Assembly: GCA_014904845.1 (NCBI GenBank)
Contig: MU119382.1
Location: forward strand, 51,117-115,116
Direction of reading: 5' to 3'
Source: Acephala macrosclerotiorum
Taxonomy: Eukaryota; Ascomycota; Leotiomycetes; Helotiales; Mollisiaceae
Length of the DNA stretch: 64,000 nucleotides
Shown here one piece after another: positions 21,267 through 32,779 of the stretch. Position numbers and translations under genes: made by a program. The notes under the pieces are model-generated. The model worked only from the letters and a program-made list of their open reading frames with translations, did no database searches and was not told where the DNA came from. Each line of letters begins with the position of its first letter. The stretch's first letter is position 1.

Positions 21267-22504
21267 TGCTGGTCCTTCAACTGATTAAATTGAGGAGGTA
21301 CCAAACATCTTGAAGTAGATTTGAGTATTTTAAATAGGGGTAAAATATCAAGGTGGCATATAAATGACCTGTCTCCATACCTATGTTTCGCAATGTTTCT
21401 GACGAGCAACGCGACACGACGCGAGTGATTCACGTTGCGGGGTCAAATTTACCTTGACTGTAGATTCTTCTCTGCTTGACTTAAACTATTGGCCAGCATC
21501 CTACACAACTGAACGAGACTGCTATCATCAAAACATTATGATACTGGGGAAAAAATATGACAGAATGAAGAGAGTGGAATGGAGATGCTGGTGCCACGCA
21601 TCTGCAAACCAGAAGAAAACATCCCGAGCCGAGAATCCCGAACCCAAACACTAAACTGATCTATATTTCGTACCCGACAGCATATGCATCACGGTTAAGC
21701 TTAAACTCTCCTTCCGGCAGATTGGTAAGAATCTATTTCCATCCCAAAGATTCCCTCTGCAGGCCTGTGGCAACCAGAGAGCTAATAATTCGCCAAGATC
21801 TGCTGCGCTCGAGGCTAATGCTGACCCCAAGAAACAACGTTCTGCCTCAGCCACTCCGCCTTTCGGCATGCAGCCCATTGTAGAAACCCACTGCCGAGTG
21901 TCGGCCTACAGCAATTGCTGACAATATTATATCACGTGTATTGATTTCCTTCGTCAGCCTCCACCAACTGGTGATGTTCTGGAGAGCTTCTTGGTGGCGT
22001 CCAGTAAGGAGCCTTTTTTTTTTTTTTTTTTTCCAGGCCAAGGCTGGCAATGCACCTATCATGACCAGGACGAGAATAGGTGCAGGAAGAGGACTGAGGA
22101 ACAAACTCTGCCTCTTGGCGTAATCCGCCATCTCACGACTCTGACGAGATCCTTCTTTCAGCCCTTTGGCAGCTGCCAGCTGGGCTGAAGGGATTGCAGA
22201 GCAGAGACAACGTTACGCTCGTTACGGTTCCGTGCAGCTTCCATGCCTTCCGGCGAGCTTGAGTTGGTAGAGCAGTGCCTCATCTCACGATAGGATCTTG
22301 GGCGTTGAGAATATATAAGTATAGCAGGGTTTCCTGTCGAGTTTCTTTCCTCATCCCACACTCACAATCAACACCGATAATCAACTCATTTCCTTGGTCT
22401 TTTTCCTTCCAAGTTTTCGCACCCTCACTCAATTTCCTCTTATAATTACTCGATCAATAATCAGTCTTTTCGACTCTTCAAATCCAAACCAACCAACAAT
22501 CAAA
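21267..22504. other. intergenic with poly-T tract
   Basis: No supported gene. A run of about 19 T lies at 22014-22032. A tRNA D-arm-like stretch around 22245-22330 does not fold as a tRNA (see rejected items). The last 150 bases, C/T-rich with CAATCAAAATG at the start codon, are the likely promoter and leader of the secreted-protein gene. Confidence 0.5.
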
Positions 22505-22909
22505 ATGTATACCTCAAGCATCATCACCGCTTTCGCCTCCATCCTCGCCCTCACCTCCGCCGCCCCAGCTCCAGGCCGCACTCTCTCCGCTCGCAGCGCA
22601 CCAGTCGTCGATGTCCTCGTTCAATCCTCTCTTTTGAACGCCGCCAATGTCAACGCACACGCGATCCAAGTCGTTCTCGGCGAGATCAAGGTCTGCCTTG
22701 GCGATGCTGGATTCCCTCCTTGCCAGCTTAGCAAGATGAGCATTTCGCCTTTCGGAAACACGACTGATATCACCAAGGTCGAGTGCCAGGGCTTCACCGA
22801 CACTAAGGCTACGGTCCCGGCTTCGGGTATCTTCACTTCCGCTTACCCTGCTATCCTCAGCTCTACAAGCACCGTGGCTGTTGGATCGGTTCTTTGCGAC
22901 TTCATTTGA
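22505..22909 (+). CDS. small secreted four-cysteine protein
   Basis: An intronless 134-residue ORF; ATG is preceded by a typical AAA context. The first 20-odd residues (MYTSSIITAFASILALTSAA, then PAPGR) are a clean signal peptide, with a possible cut after SAA or PAPG. The mature part has four Cys (KVC, PPC, VEC, VLC), enough for two disulphides, one N-glycosylation site (NTT), and no membrane helix or enzyme motif. Small secreted Cys-containing proteins of plant-associated fungi include effectors and cell-wall proteins; nothing here shows which. The codons are rich in C and end mostly in C or G, unlike the decayed neighbours, suggesting a maintained and well expressed gene. I do not recognise the family. 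Confidence 0.75.
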   Translation: MYTSSIITAFASILALTSAAPAPGRTLSARSAPVVDVLVQSSLLNAANVNAHAIQVVLGEIKVCLGDAGFPPCQLSKMSISPFGNTTDITKVECQGFTDTKATVPASGIFTSAYPAILSSTSTVAVGSVLCDFI

Positions 22910-25525
22910 GTACTAGATGGATATGAGATGGGGAAAGGGTGTTGGGACAGAGGGTAGAGGTTGGAGTTGGAGGACGGTCTTTTGCATAGCGAGGTGTATT
23001 GGTTCTGGTTTTGGTATTGCATAGCGTTTGATTTTGGTCACTCCTTTCGGATAAACGGATTGGGTTCAAAAATGGAATACTTCTTCCACCAAACAATGCT
23101 TCGACGAATATGCTGTGAACGCTTAAGTTTCAAACAATGTGATTTTGTGATCTGTGACGAAAGGAATTGGAATGTTCACAGCATCGCTCGTATTGATGGT
23201 GGTACAAGACATTGCACAGATAATCATGCATCATTGGAAAACATACTGGTCTTGGGTTGAAACGGTAATGAGGGGGAATCGATAGGCGGGAACCTTGTAG
23301 ACAAATCATGCTCTAGATCATTTGCTTTTTGTGCACCACGGATTCTCGTCGCGCGTCCATTTCCTGACTGCTAACCCTCTTGTGTTTTGTCAAGCTTTCA
23401 TACCTTGCGATACAAAGAAACGTGGCCCTCACGTCTAGGAGGCTACTGTCAAAGTTCGCGCAAACAAAGCTGTCGCCACCGCTTGGAAGGCGATATTTAA
23501 GATATCAACGTAAAAGACCCCGATTGCAATCGACGTTGATTGAGCGTCTTATGGTAGCCCGAGGTTGCCTCCCTCATTCACCGTCTGTCGATGTTTTTAT
23601 CTCCCAGTGGGCCTGAGTAAGCGTCAGACCTTTGGACGTGCATTGAAATATAATCCTCATCCATTCCTCTAACCTTTTCTTGCGCAGATCTTCCGGTATG
23701 AGATAAAACCTATGAGATAGAATTTCGCAAAAGAATTTTGAGACCTCGAGTTTGCGAGATTCAAAGAGGTAGATGCGCTTCAAATCAACTCGAATCTTCG
23801 AGACGGCAAACTGGTATAATCAACAAATAATAAATAGGTATCTTGAGGGTATGGCGGCAGTGTTCCAAGCGATAGCCTCGACTGCGAGGAATAATTCATA
23901 CTCGAGGTTAGTTCGTTGATATTTGGAGGAAGAGGAGGATGGGTTGAGGTCGATGGGTGGTTTTATGCCTGAAGTCCAAGCGTGCTTTAGTGTTTGCCCC
24001 CACTAAAACCGATCGTCTTTCAAAACTTCACTTTCTTTTAAAATTCAATTAAGAGATCGCTACGCTCCATCAATGCTACGAAACAGAGTGCCTCAGCAAC
24101 ACGATATATTTATCTGACGTATCCGCCACACACCCTTCAATTTTTCTGTGCGAAACCTGCCTCGAATTTCTCCTCCAACCTGTATGGCAAGACGATGAGA
24201 CAATCGAAGCCTGCACAACCATCCCCGACTTGATACAAATGAATCGAGCACACATATATAAGCGGAGCAGAGGATGTGGGAATGGAAGGAAGGAGGATAA
24301 CAGGACTTTGATTTGAGGATAGGAGAGCCTTGAGCCAGTGCTCGTTGATTTTAGGGATGCTTAAAACAAACAAGACATACTTGGGTGCAGAGTTCTTAGG
24401 CCATACAGTCTAATATCATTTCTACGTGAATTAAGGTGGTGCCAGACTTTTTGATCTTGGTGTTCTAGGTCTGCGAAGTCGCAATGTCCTACCCTGTTGT
24501 GTTCAGTGCGATCTGCCTAATCTGTTCAATTAATCTGCATTTGTCCTTGGCGTTCAGAACTTGCGTTGTCTTTTTGACATCGTTCTCAGGTTGAGAGTTC
24601 AATTGTTCGAAGGTCTTCACCACAGTCAATTGCTCCAAGACTCTCTACTTTTTTTTCCCCACTCTTTGAGGGCTTTCCGGCCTCAGATCCCCCCGGGTTG
24701 TGATCGAAAGCGTTCTACGGATGCTGTGCACCGTGGCTCAACAACTGGTGTTGAACACCATTATCTCGAGCTTGTTTCACTGTTGGACAACATCGAGGCT
24801 CCGCTACTCGGCTTTGGCAAAGAATCTAGACCATCTGAGGAGGAACAGAACGAAACCTACACCAAATATTGACAAGTTTGTGCTTGAGGACATTGTGCCA
24901 CTGCGATCACGGAAATGTCGATGCGCCTCGTGCAGCTTATCTCTCTCAGTGGCTTTGCCAGCCTTGCTGAAGAGAAGCATTGCGTACAGTGCCCGTGCCC
25001 GAATCATTGGACATGAAGAATGCATGCATGCAGGTCTTTCTTCCAGAAGACAACGGGCGGCCTGCGTCATTTCAAGCTTCGCATCTGCTGGAAGCTCCTT
25101 CTCAATCGAGCGTATCCGTGATGGCGGCCCGCAGAATTCCCCTGCCATCCAGGAACCGATTTAGCGAAGAGGCATTTCCTCACTAGAACCCAGCAAATCA
25201 TGAACCACGCGACCACAACGTTTCTTTCGCGGTTGTTCCGTGCCTAACGCTATGCTGAGTACAACGCAATAACACACTCCTGACTCAGACGCCAATCCAG
25301 TCGCCCTCCTAGAGTGACATTGGCTTTATGAATCTATTCTTCAGCCTCGAAGCCTGGGGAAGCTGCACCGCGGGGCACGTGGGACCAAAGTCTCAGAGCG
25401 GCAACTGGTCCTGCGACATTCTCGAGAACCACAGATTCTCAAAAGGACGAATACCTCCAGTCTCTCTGCCAGGTTTGAAGTCGGTATCTGGACACCTCCC
25501 TAATCCTTTCAAGTTGCCTTTCAAA
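22910..25525. other. long intergenic region, possible relics only
   Basis: 2.6 kb with no gene I can support. Overlapping ORFs on both strands between 24,560 and 25,190 (up to 154 codons) contain protein-like snippets in several frames but no domain and no consistent splicing; they may be a decayed gene. Bases 25,300-25,525 should hold the phosphatase promoter. Confidence 0.4.
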
Positions 25526-27235
25526 ATGTTGTCCGCTTTTCAAGTTGCGGCTATCCTAGGTTTCACCTCCTCTGTATTAGCTGCCCCAGCTGATGCCTGC
25601 AATGACAAAACCTACCCCACCCAGATTCGATTGGCATACAACGGCGATCGAGGAATGGCAGTAAGCTGGAACACCTTTTCCAAGTTGAACGAACCAACTG
25701 TGGCCTGGGGCAAAGACAGCCATATGAGAGACTCGTCCAACTCCAAGGTGTCAACTACCTACCAGTCATCAACCACTTGGAACAACCATGTTGTGATCTA
25801 CGGTCTTGACCCAGACACTATGTACTATTACTCCCCACAATGCGGTAACGTCACCTATAATTTCACCACTGCTCGTACTGCTGGGAAGGGTGCGACCTAC
25901 AAATTTGCCATGATTGGCGACATGGGCACCTTTGGACCTGATGGACTCAGTACCACAGTCGGAACCGGCGCCAAGAATCCTCTCCAACCTGGGGAGCTGA
26001 CCACGATTCAATCACTCAGCTCAAGAATCAATGATTACGACTTGGTCTGGCATGGTGCGTCAAACTTGCCATTCCCCAAATTGATACTGGTTTTCTAAGC
26101 TGACATTTCGTAGTGGGCGACATCGCCTATGCAGACGCTTGGCTCAAGGAGGAGAAGGGAGGCTACGCTGCACCCCTCAACACAAGCGACTATGGCATGG
26201 AGTATGAGAAAATTCTCAATGACTTCTACGGACAGATTCAACCTCTTTCTGCTGTCAAGCCGTATATGGTCGCTGTTGGTATGTTGTTGTTCCGTAGACT
26301 CATAACAAAATTGACTGATTGTTCTTCCAGGTAACCACGAGGCGAACTGGTAAGAACACTTTCAATTCCCTATCCTACGGAGATCCCACGATGTTCGCCC
26401 TTAGCATACCGGAGCTTCTCTCTTGAGCTTGAATTCTGCTAGGACATACAATGGCTGACCTGAACTTTCTAGTGACAACGGTGCGGACTTGACCATCTGC
26501 CCGCCAGGACAGTTGAACTTTACTGGATATCGTGCTCATTGGAAGTATGTTCCAGAGACCCTAATGAAATAGAACATCCTCAATGCTAACATAGTCTACA
26601 GTATGCCCGGCCCGAAATCCGGAGGTCTCGAGAACTTTTGGTATTCCTGGGACCATGGCATGGTTCACTACATCACCTTCAACACTGAGACCGATTTCCT
26701 CAACGCCCCTGATCAGCCAGGCGGATCAGGAGCGGAGAATGCTGGACCATTCGCGCCTTTCGGAGCCCAGCTTGATTGGTTGAAGAAGGATCTTGCTTCT
26801 GTCAACCGCAAGAAGACACCATGGGTCATTGCCGCTGGTCATCGTCCTTGGTATGTTAGCACTTCCGAATGCATTGAGTGCCAGCCTGCCTTCGAGCCTC
26901 TCCTCCTTCAGTATGGCGTCGATCTTGTTCTCCACGGCCACAAGCATTTCTACGAGCGACACGCCGCTATTAACAATGGCACCGCTCAAGAGATCACCAA
27001 CAACCCTACTGCACCTTGGTACATTGTCAACGGAGCCGCTGGACATTATGATGGTCTTGATACCCCGACTCTGCCACTGGTCCCAACTTCCAGAGAGATC
27101 ATCACCGCTTATGGATGGAACTTGTTCACTGTGCACAACTGCACGCATTTGACGACTGAGTTCATTGCCAGCGGTAATGGCTCTGTTCTCGATACCGCAA
27201 CTCTTTTCAAGGACCGCAAATGTTCTCTCAATTAA
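25526..27235 (+). CDS. secreted purple acid phosphatase
   Basis: Five exons (25526-26054, 26114-26278, 26331-26349, 26473-26544, 26602-27235) including a 19-nt micro-exon that encodes the GNHE motif; the phase is exact and gives 472 residues. A signal peptide (MLSAFQVAAILGFTSSVLAA) precedes a fibronectin-like N-domain. The five metallophosphatase blocks then appear in order: IGDMG, GDIAYAD, GNHE, AGHRPWY and GHKHFYER, which supply the ligands of the Fe/metal centre. NFT and NGT sites suggest glycosylation. Family members release phosphate from esters outside the cell or in the vacuole, usually under phosphate starvation. I chose ATG 25526 because the open frame upstream lacks a signal sequence. 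Confidence 0.93.
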
Positions 27236-28117
27236 GATGCCGAGCTTCAGAGGCGCAGCATGAAGGATTGTGGTCGAACTTATGGAACCGGCGCTTGTGG
27301 TTTCCAAGTTGCGCTGGTTTTACATTCATCGCACAGCAACCCATCATATCCATAGCTCAAAGTATGATCATGCCGTATACAATCATGGTTTCTAATTTGT
27401 ATATCCTTGCTTCGACCACCAGTTTTTCCATTAGTAGAACATACCGAACTTACAGCCTTTTGGAAGTCTGCTTCGTCACCTTTATTTCTGATGCTGCCGG
27501 ATGCGGCCTCAAGTGAGGACAAAAAGGGGCCGGAATCTTCTGCCTACCTGGTGCTCTTTGTCCATTTCGCCACAACCCCATATTTTTTATCAATTTCCAT
27601 ACTGCTCTTATACTAACATTTGTTCCCTAAGTACTGTTTTAATTTAAGTTGCCCGGAGGCTGCTCTAGTGAAAGCTTTGAGAAGTATTCACTTGTCTGTA
27701 CTATTATGCAAGCGAACTCGCCAAAAAGGGTCGCTTATTTTCCAGGCCAATTCTGCTTCCTATTGTCTGATGAACATCATTGCGTGAGATCAAGCATCCC
27801 ATTGTGCTCTCATCTCAGAACAAGTGCCACAGATTTCTTTATTTAATCCACGACGAAAATCCCTTTCTTCTTTTCCTTGAGAACGATCAACCCCACCAAA
27901 ACCTTCTTTTCTTAACAGCGACCGCTCGAATTCTAAGCAAGCATACTTCAAGCCTAGCTACAAGAGACGAATACACAAGGAAACATCCACAATTTCCGCT
28001 TCAATAAGTCGATCCATTCGAATTCAAGGACCCGCACCGAGACGTCATCGTCCATCTCCTCAATCCAGCTCGGACACTACGGAAGGCACGTATACAACAA
28101 AGAACCGCACAACCACC
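27236..28117. other. intergenic
   Basis: 3-prime region of the phosphatase and probable promoter and leader of the Ulp1-like gene. The last 250 bases are C/A-rich and lack introns that I can define. Confidence 0.5.
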
Positions 28118-28969
28118 ATGGCAGCATCCCGCGCCTTCGGAGCCGACTTCTCACAACTCCCCATCGAACAAGTCGATATCGACTCCGTCCGCGAGCCCAA
28201 TGGCTTGCTTACCGACACCGCTGTGCGCCAAATAATCCTACATTACGGAAATCACTCCGCCTCCTCCCGAATCAGATTCGTCGATCCGACATGGCTAGCT
28301 GAATACGAACTCGTCGAAGGCGACGCCATCGACACCTCTCACATCCCCACCTTCCTCACCGAGCGGACACCAGGCGGCAATCATCCTGTCGGATTGGCTA
28401 TGCCGTATAATATAGGGAATGGACATTGGACGACTCTTTATGTTAACCTTGAAGCGAGGGGTGCTGTATATTTCGATTCGCTTACTAGTTCGGCCCATAG
28501 TCTTCATAGAGCGGAGACGATTATGCGGAGATTCTTCGCGCAGTATGAGCTCTTCTTCCAAGGACAACTGGGCGCTCCGTTTCACTTCCATGTCGATACA
28601 CAATGCGCTCATCAGAACGATGGGTCTTCTTGCGGGATCTACACTTGTCGCAACATCCTAGATCTTCTTGATCACCGACGCCCCAATTTCACAGCTTTGA
28701 CGGAGATGCAGCGGATGGCTTTTAGACGGAATGGGACGGCGTTGTTGGAGGCTAAGATGGCGGGTCGTCAGGTTCCGGTTCCGAGGAGGACGGAGGAGGG
28801 CAGGTGGGGTGGGCCGAAGAGCCCGATCAGGTATGGACAGTGGTCGTACAATATGTATGAGGGGAATAAGGAGTTTGGGAAGGGGGGCGAGAGTTGTGGG
28901 GTGGAGGCGAAGGGGGAGTGGAAGCCATTTAGTAATTTCTTTCGGAGTGGGCAATATGGGTTTGTTTGA
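28118..28969 (+). CDS. Ulp1-type (C48) cysteine protease-like protein
   Basis: An intronless 283-residue ORF; the start ACCACCATGG is a strong context. The catalytic triad region is clear: GNGHWTTLYVN (His), GAVYFDSLT (Asp), the oxyanion region DTQCAHQNDGSSCGIYTCRN (Gln, then nucleophile Cys in SSCGIY). The N-terminal part has LLTDTAVRQIILHY and FVDPTW, as in other stand-alone fungal C48 domains. Ulp1/SENP relatives cleave SUMO or NEDD8 from substrates. This short form lacks the long N-terminus of true Ulp1, so the substrate could be another ubiquitin-like protein. The C-terminal 80 residues are Gly/Arg-rich and shift to G-rich codons. The active site appears complete. Confidence 0.85.
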   Translation: MAASRAFGADFSQLPIEQVDIDSVREPNGLLTDTAVRQIILHYGNHSASSRIRFVDPTWLAEYELVEGDAIDTSHIPTFLTERTPGGNHPVGLAMPYNIGNGHWTTLYVNLEARGAVYFDSLTSSAHSLHRAETIMRRFFAQYELFFQGQLGAPFHFHVDTQCAHQNDGSSCGIYTCRNILDLLDHRRPNFTALTEMQRMAFRRNGTALLEAKMAGRQVPVPRRTEEGRWGGPKSPIRYGQWSYNMYEGNKEFGKGGESCGVEAKGEWKPFSNFFRSGQYGFV

Positions 28970-29535
28970 GGTGTGATAGAGGAGCGGCAGCGGGGTTGAT
29001 GAGGGTGGGGATTTGTAGAGAAGACACGAGTTGCTGGGATACACTGTACCAACATTCATGACTTGAGAGTATCTGAAGTTCTTTCCCTTGGCATTTGAAG
29101 GCGTCGTTGTGAAATCATCGTTGTGCAAGGAACTCCGAGTCCCGAAATGGCGAAATGTTTCAAGCATCGGATGACAGTGCCCCAGCAATATCATGCGTCT
29201 TGACTAAGCTTTGTGATGAAATCATAGCTCTACCATTTCAATCGTGCAAGGGATATCATGAAGAGGCCGAAGGCACTTATCGAGCTGCCGTTGCGAACGG
29301 GAATGGCAATACCGTCTGTTACCGTTGGGATGGAGGTGAGAATGGAGATCTTTGTCAGTCATCCCCACGATGATGTTTGGATCGGACGTCGCTGAGGGTA
29401 GATGTAGTAGACACAATTCAGAATGCCATACTTAAAAGGAAACACTGCCCGCATCTCAAAAGCTTCGATATCACAGCCACACCTCGCATCGATTCAAACT
29501 GAAACAGCAAACCCAAACAACTTCACTAATCCATC
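28970..29535. other. intergenic
   Basis: No gene supported; the last 150 bases are probably the leader of the NmrA-like gene (C/A-rich, ATG at 29536). Confidence 0.5.
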
Positions 29536-30465
29536 ATGCTCGTCCTCATCGCTGGAATCACAGCAAATCTCGGTCAACGCCTAGCCAAAGTCGCCCTATC
29601 AAAAGGTCTCTCAGTCCGCGGTCTCGGCCGCAGCCCCTCCAACCCTCCCCCCTCACTCTTCAACCACCTCGAATCATTCATCACCAGCGCCTCCTACTAC
29701 GACATACCAGCTCTCAATCAAGCCGTCACCGGCGTCGACGCAATAATCTGTGCCTACGCACCAATCCCCATCCTAGACCTCGACGGCCATCTCCTCCTCC
29801 TCCGCGCCGCTGAACGAGCCGGGATCAAGATCTTCATCGCTTCTTCTTGGAGTCGGGACTGGACTAAGATCTGTTTTGGCGATTTCGAGCATTATGATAA
29901 TCATATTGCGTTTCAGAAGCAGGTTAAGAGGACAACTGATGTCAATCCGGTTTATATTATGAGTGGGATATTTGCGGATTTGTTGCTTACGCATTATGGA
30001 CCAGGAGGGTTTGGTGTGAGTGGTGAGATGCCGAGGATGAGGTATTGGGGAGAGGGGTTTATGGGAAGTGCTTAACCGTGGAGCGCGCAGGAGGATGTGG
30101 CGGAGTGGACGATTGATATTTTGATGCATGGGGAGGGAGTTCAGGCTGGAAAAGGTGGGGTTTTCAAGATTCGCTCGGGAGATACTATGATCCAGGAGCT
30201 TGCACATGTGTATGAGAAAGTGTTTGGGACTGAAGTCGAGATTACACGTGAAGGGAGCGTGGAAGATCTTGAATCTGAATTGGCTAGGTTGCGGAAGGAG
30301 GGAGGAAGCGCTAATGCTGTCGAAGTTACGGCGAAGGCTGCGGCGGTGGTTGCAAGCAAAGGAGGATGGGAGATGCCTGATTTTACCGTGTTAGAACGGT
30401 TCAGGAAGTCGAATACTCTCGAGGAACACTTCGTAGAAGAGAAGAATAAGCAAATTTCGAAGTAG
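29536..30465 (+). pseudogene. NmrA-like NAD(P)-binding protein with internal TAA
   Basis: One open frame of 310 codons interrupted only by TAA at codon 180 (30073-30075). The N-terminus has the Rossmann motif VLIAGITANLGQRLAK, then VRGLGRSPSN, VDAIICAYAP, IKIFIASSWSRDW and PVYIMSGIF, as in fungal NmrA/isoflavone-reductase-like proteins of about 300 residues. After the stop the same frame reads PWSAQEDVAEWTIDIL, the family motif that normally follows the (G)DG turn, on to a natural C-terminus. No intron with usable phase removes the stop. CAA, GAA or TTA to TAA are possible sources. The 179-residue product would keep the cofactor domain but lose the substrate-binding part. Members act as redox-sensing regulators or reductases. 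Confidence 0.75.
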
Positions 30466-31212
30466 AAGGTTGGGATGAAAGGTATGGCATGAGAAAAAAA
30501 GGGGAAGCGAGAGATGTTGACTGGGGTATTTCTTGGTGCCGATTGAACATGGAATACACTTGTTTGGTACTTTATATTCAATAAATGCATTAAAATAAAA
30601 CATTCTTGCTCCCTCTGGAAATGTTGATTCGCTCTCTCGTAGTGAGCTGGCGTGGAGTGCAAGTGATGAAGATGCATTTTCGTGCACGGGGCAAAATTGT
30701 CTCGCTCGAGAAGGAACAATCACAATTGAGAATGGGAAGTCTTTGGATCCATTTGACTCAAAAGTGCTATCAATACAATTGTACATGTAGAAAAGTGAAC
30801 AAATGAGAGCACACGAGATACTGGTCCTGGTCTTGGTTACCAGACAGCTTGGCCGTGGCGGGAGATCGACAGCATGTTCAGGCATGCTCGCTTCTGGATA
30901 AGGGGGTGAGCTCCGAAATGGCGGGGTCAATTGCGATAAGGATCCCACTTTGATATTGAGCTGCCCATGGTGGGTTTATCGGACGTGAGACCTGCTTCAT
31001 GTCGAAAGATTCAGGGACGCGTCGGGAAATGAACCTAGCTTCAGTCAGCCAGACGTGGCAGAAATGGAGTATACTTTTTGTTTCTGGAACTTTCTCACCT
31101 CACCCCTCTTTATTCCTCCTCATATCTCCTGCTGAATCTTGCCTTGTTGTGTCTCTTCTGTAGATGCAAGCTTGAATCTCTTCCCTTCTCAAATATTTGC
31201 ACAACCGCAATC
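30466..31212. other. intergenic
   Basis: No gene supported. A 185-codon minus-strand frame (30948-30391) overlaps the end of the NmrA-like gene and has no domain. The leader of the deacetylase gene occupies the right end. Confidence 0.5.
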
Positions 31213-32365
31213 ATGGTTGTCACAGATCCCCGCTACGAACTCCCCCGAGACCTAGAAGGCAAGCTCCCTCCTCCCTCCTCCCTCCTCCCTCCTCCCTCCT
31301 CCCCTTCCCCTGTCTAACAATCTCCAGGCTACGGCGAAACCCCCTAAATCCCCAATGGCCCAACTCCGCCAAAATCTGCCTCTCCTTCCTCCTAAACTAC
31401 GAAGAAGGCGGCGAACGCACCGTCCTAAACGGGGACGCCCACTCCGAACCCTACCTCTGGGAAAAAGGCGTCTCATCAACCTTCTTAACCGGCCATCGAC
31501 ACATCAGTGCGGAATCGGAGTATGAGTATGGGAGTAGGAGTGGAGCTTGGAGATTTTTGAGGTTGTTTAGGGAGATGGGGTGGAAGTTCACTAGTTGGGC
31601 GGTAGCGCAGGCCATGGAGAAGAATCCTAGTTTTGCAAGGGCTTGTGTTAGGGATGGTCATGAGATTGCGGCGCATGGATTGAGGTGGTTGGATATTGGG
31701 GAGTTGAGTGTTGAGGAGGAGAAAGAGTATATTAAGGAATGTGCTCTCAGCTTGGAGCGCACGACAGGCCAATTCCCCAAAGGTTACTTCTATGGAAGAG
31801 TGAGTCCGAATATCCGCGGTCTGTACCCTGAAGTGATGAAAGAGATGGGAAAGAAGTTACTGTATTCGAGTGAGAGTTGCTTCAACGACGATGTGCCGTA
31901 CTGGGTAGACCTGCCGTGGGAGAAAGACTTGCCAGAGAAGGAGAGGGAAGGAATGTTAATCATCCCTTATAATTATGACTGCAACGGTAATTATCCCCCT
32001 CCCCTTTCCTCCCATCCTCTCATACCCACGCCCAAACCAATATCTCCTCAGACGGAAATTTCTACATGTCCCCTGGCTTCACCGGAACCACCTACCTCGA
32101 ATACCTAAAAAGCACCTTCGACATGCTCTACCGCGAAGGCTGCAACGGAAGTCCAAAGCTGATGAATGTACCTATGCATTCGAGAATCCTGGGAAAACCT
32201 GGTCGAGCTGAGGATTTGAGGAAGTTCATGTTGTATGTTAAGGAGAAGGCTGGGGATGAGTGTTGGGTTGCGGCGAGGGAGGAGATTGCGGAGCATTTTA
32301 GGAGCAAGTTTCCGTATAAGCCGGGGTATCTTGCGCCGGGACATCCTACTGGGTTGGGGGAATGA
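31213..32365 (+). CDS. polysaccharide deacetylase, PuuE/allantoinase-like, with 1-nt shift
   Basis: Three exons: 31213-31258, 31328-31986 and 32052-32365. Intron 1 has a GC donor (G|GCAAGC) and consists largely of CTCCTCC repeats; intron 2 is GT..AG. Motifs of the PuuE branch of the NodB deacetylases occur in order: YGET in exon 2, NPQWPNSAKICLSFLLNYEEGG, STFLTGH, GHEIAAHGLRW, MSPGFTGTTYL, MNVPMHSRILGKPGRAEDLR and CWVAAREEIAEHF. The product would have about 339 residues. To read YGET and NPQWP together one base is missing in the C run 31340-31344; as given the frame breaks there. This may be a real deletion or a homopolymer sequencing error. Relatives hydrolyse allantoin or deacetylate chitin-like polymers; the substrate is undecided. 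Confidence 0.75.
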
Positions 32366-32779
32366 ATATCGAGTTGTGGACAGTAGAAATGTAGGTAGCA
32401 GATGCGCTGAAGACGGGTTATCAAATCAAGAAACGCTATTCAAATATCGGAAGGCCGCAGGAAAATGCACTCGCATGGTCTAAATGAACAGAAGAATAAA
32501 CTTGCGACTGAGCACGTAAATGGGGAGGGTTCAAGAAACTGTGCTCGGTCGTCGTAAAAGCGAGGTTTGACTTTCGGTATTATCTTCTGCAGCAAATCGA
32601 AGGCATCTGACGATGTGTTAAGACAAGTGAAAGTTCCAGTTCCACCACGAAATGAATATCCTGCCCGCTCATGCTCATGCAAATCTCATCATATTCCCAA
32701 CCATAAATCAACGCCTGTACCATCTGCAATGCACCAACTTGGCCGCCAATACCAAACAAACTCCAAAGCTCCGCTTCGA
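32366..32779. other. convergent 3-prime intergenic region
   Basis: Lies between the stop codons of the deacetylase (+) and the ubiquitin protease (-); it should contain both terminators. No gene supported. Confidence 0.5.

Noticed and set aside
22245..22330. Possible tRNA (GAGTTGGTAGAGC D-arm-like sequence)
   Set aside because: Anticodon and T arms do not pair and no GTTCGA-type T loop follows; at best a remnant.
24561..25186. Several overlapping ORFs of 70 to 154 codons
   Set aside because: No domain in any frame and no consistent splice model; could be a relic but not supportable.
28118..28969. Functional link between the Ulp1-like protease and the IDLT-motif family
   Set aside because: Tempting because both touch SUMO biology, but they are 7 kb or more apart with unrelated genes between, and no sequence evidence joins them.
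30391..30948. 185-codon minus-strand ORF
   Set aside because: Overlaps the NmrA-like coding end, with no domain or splice support.
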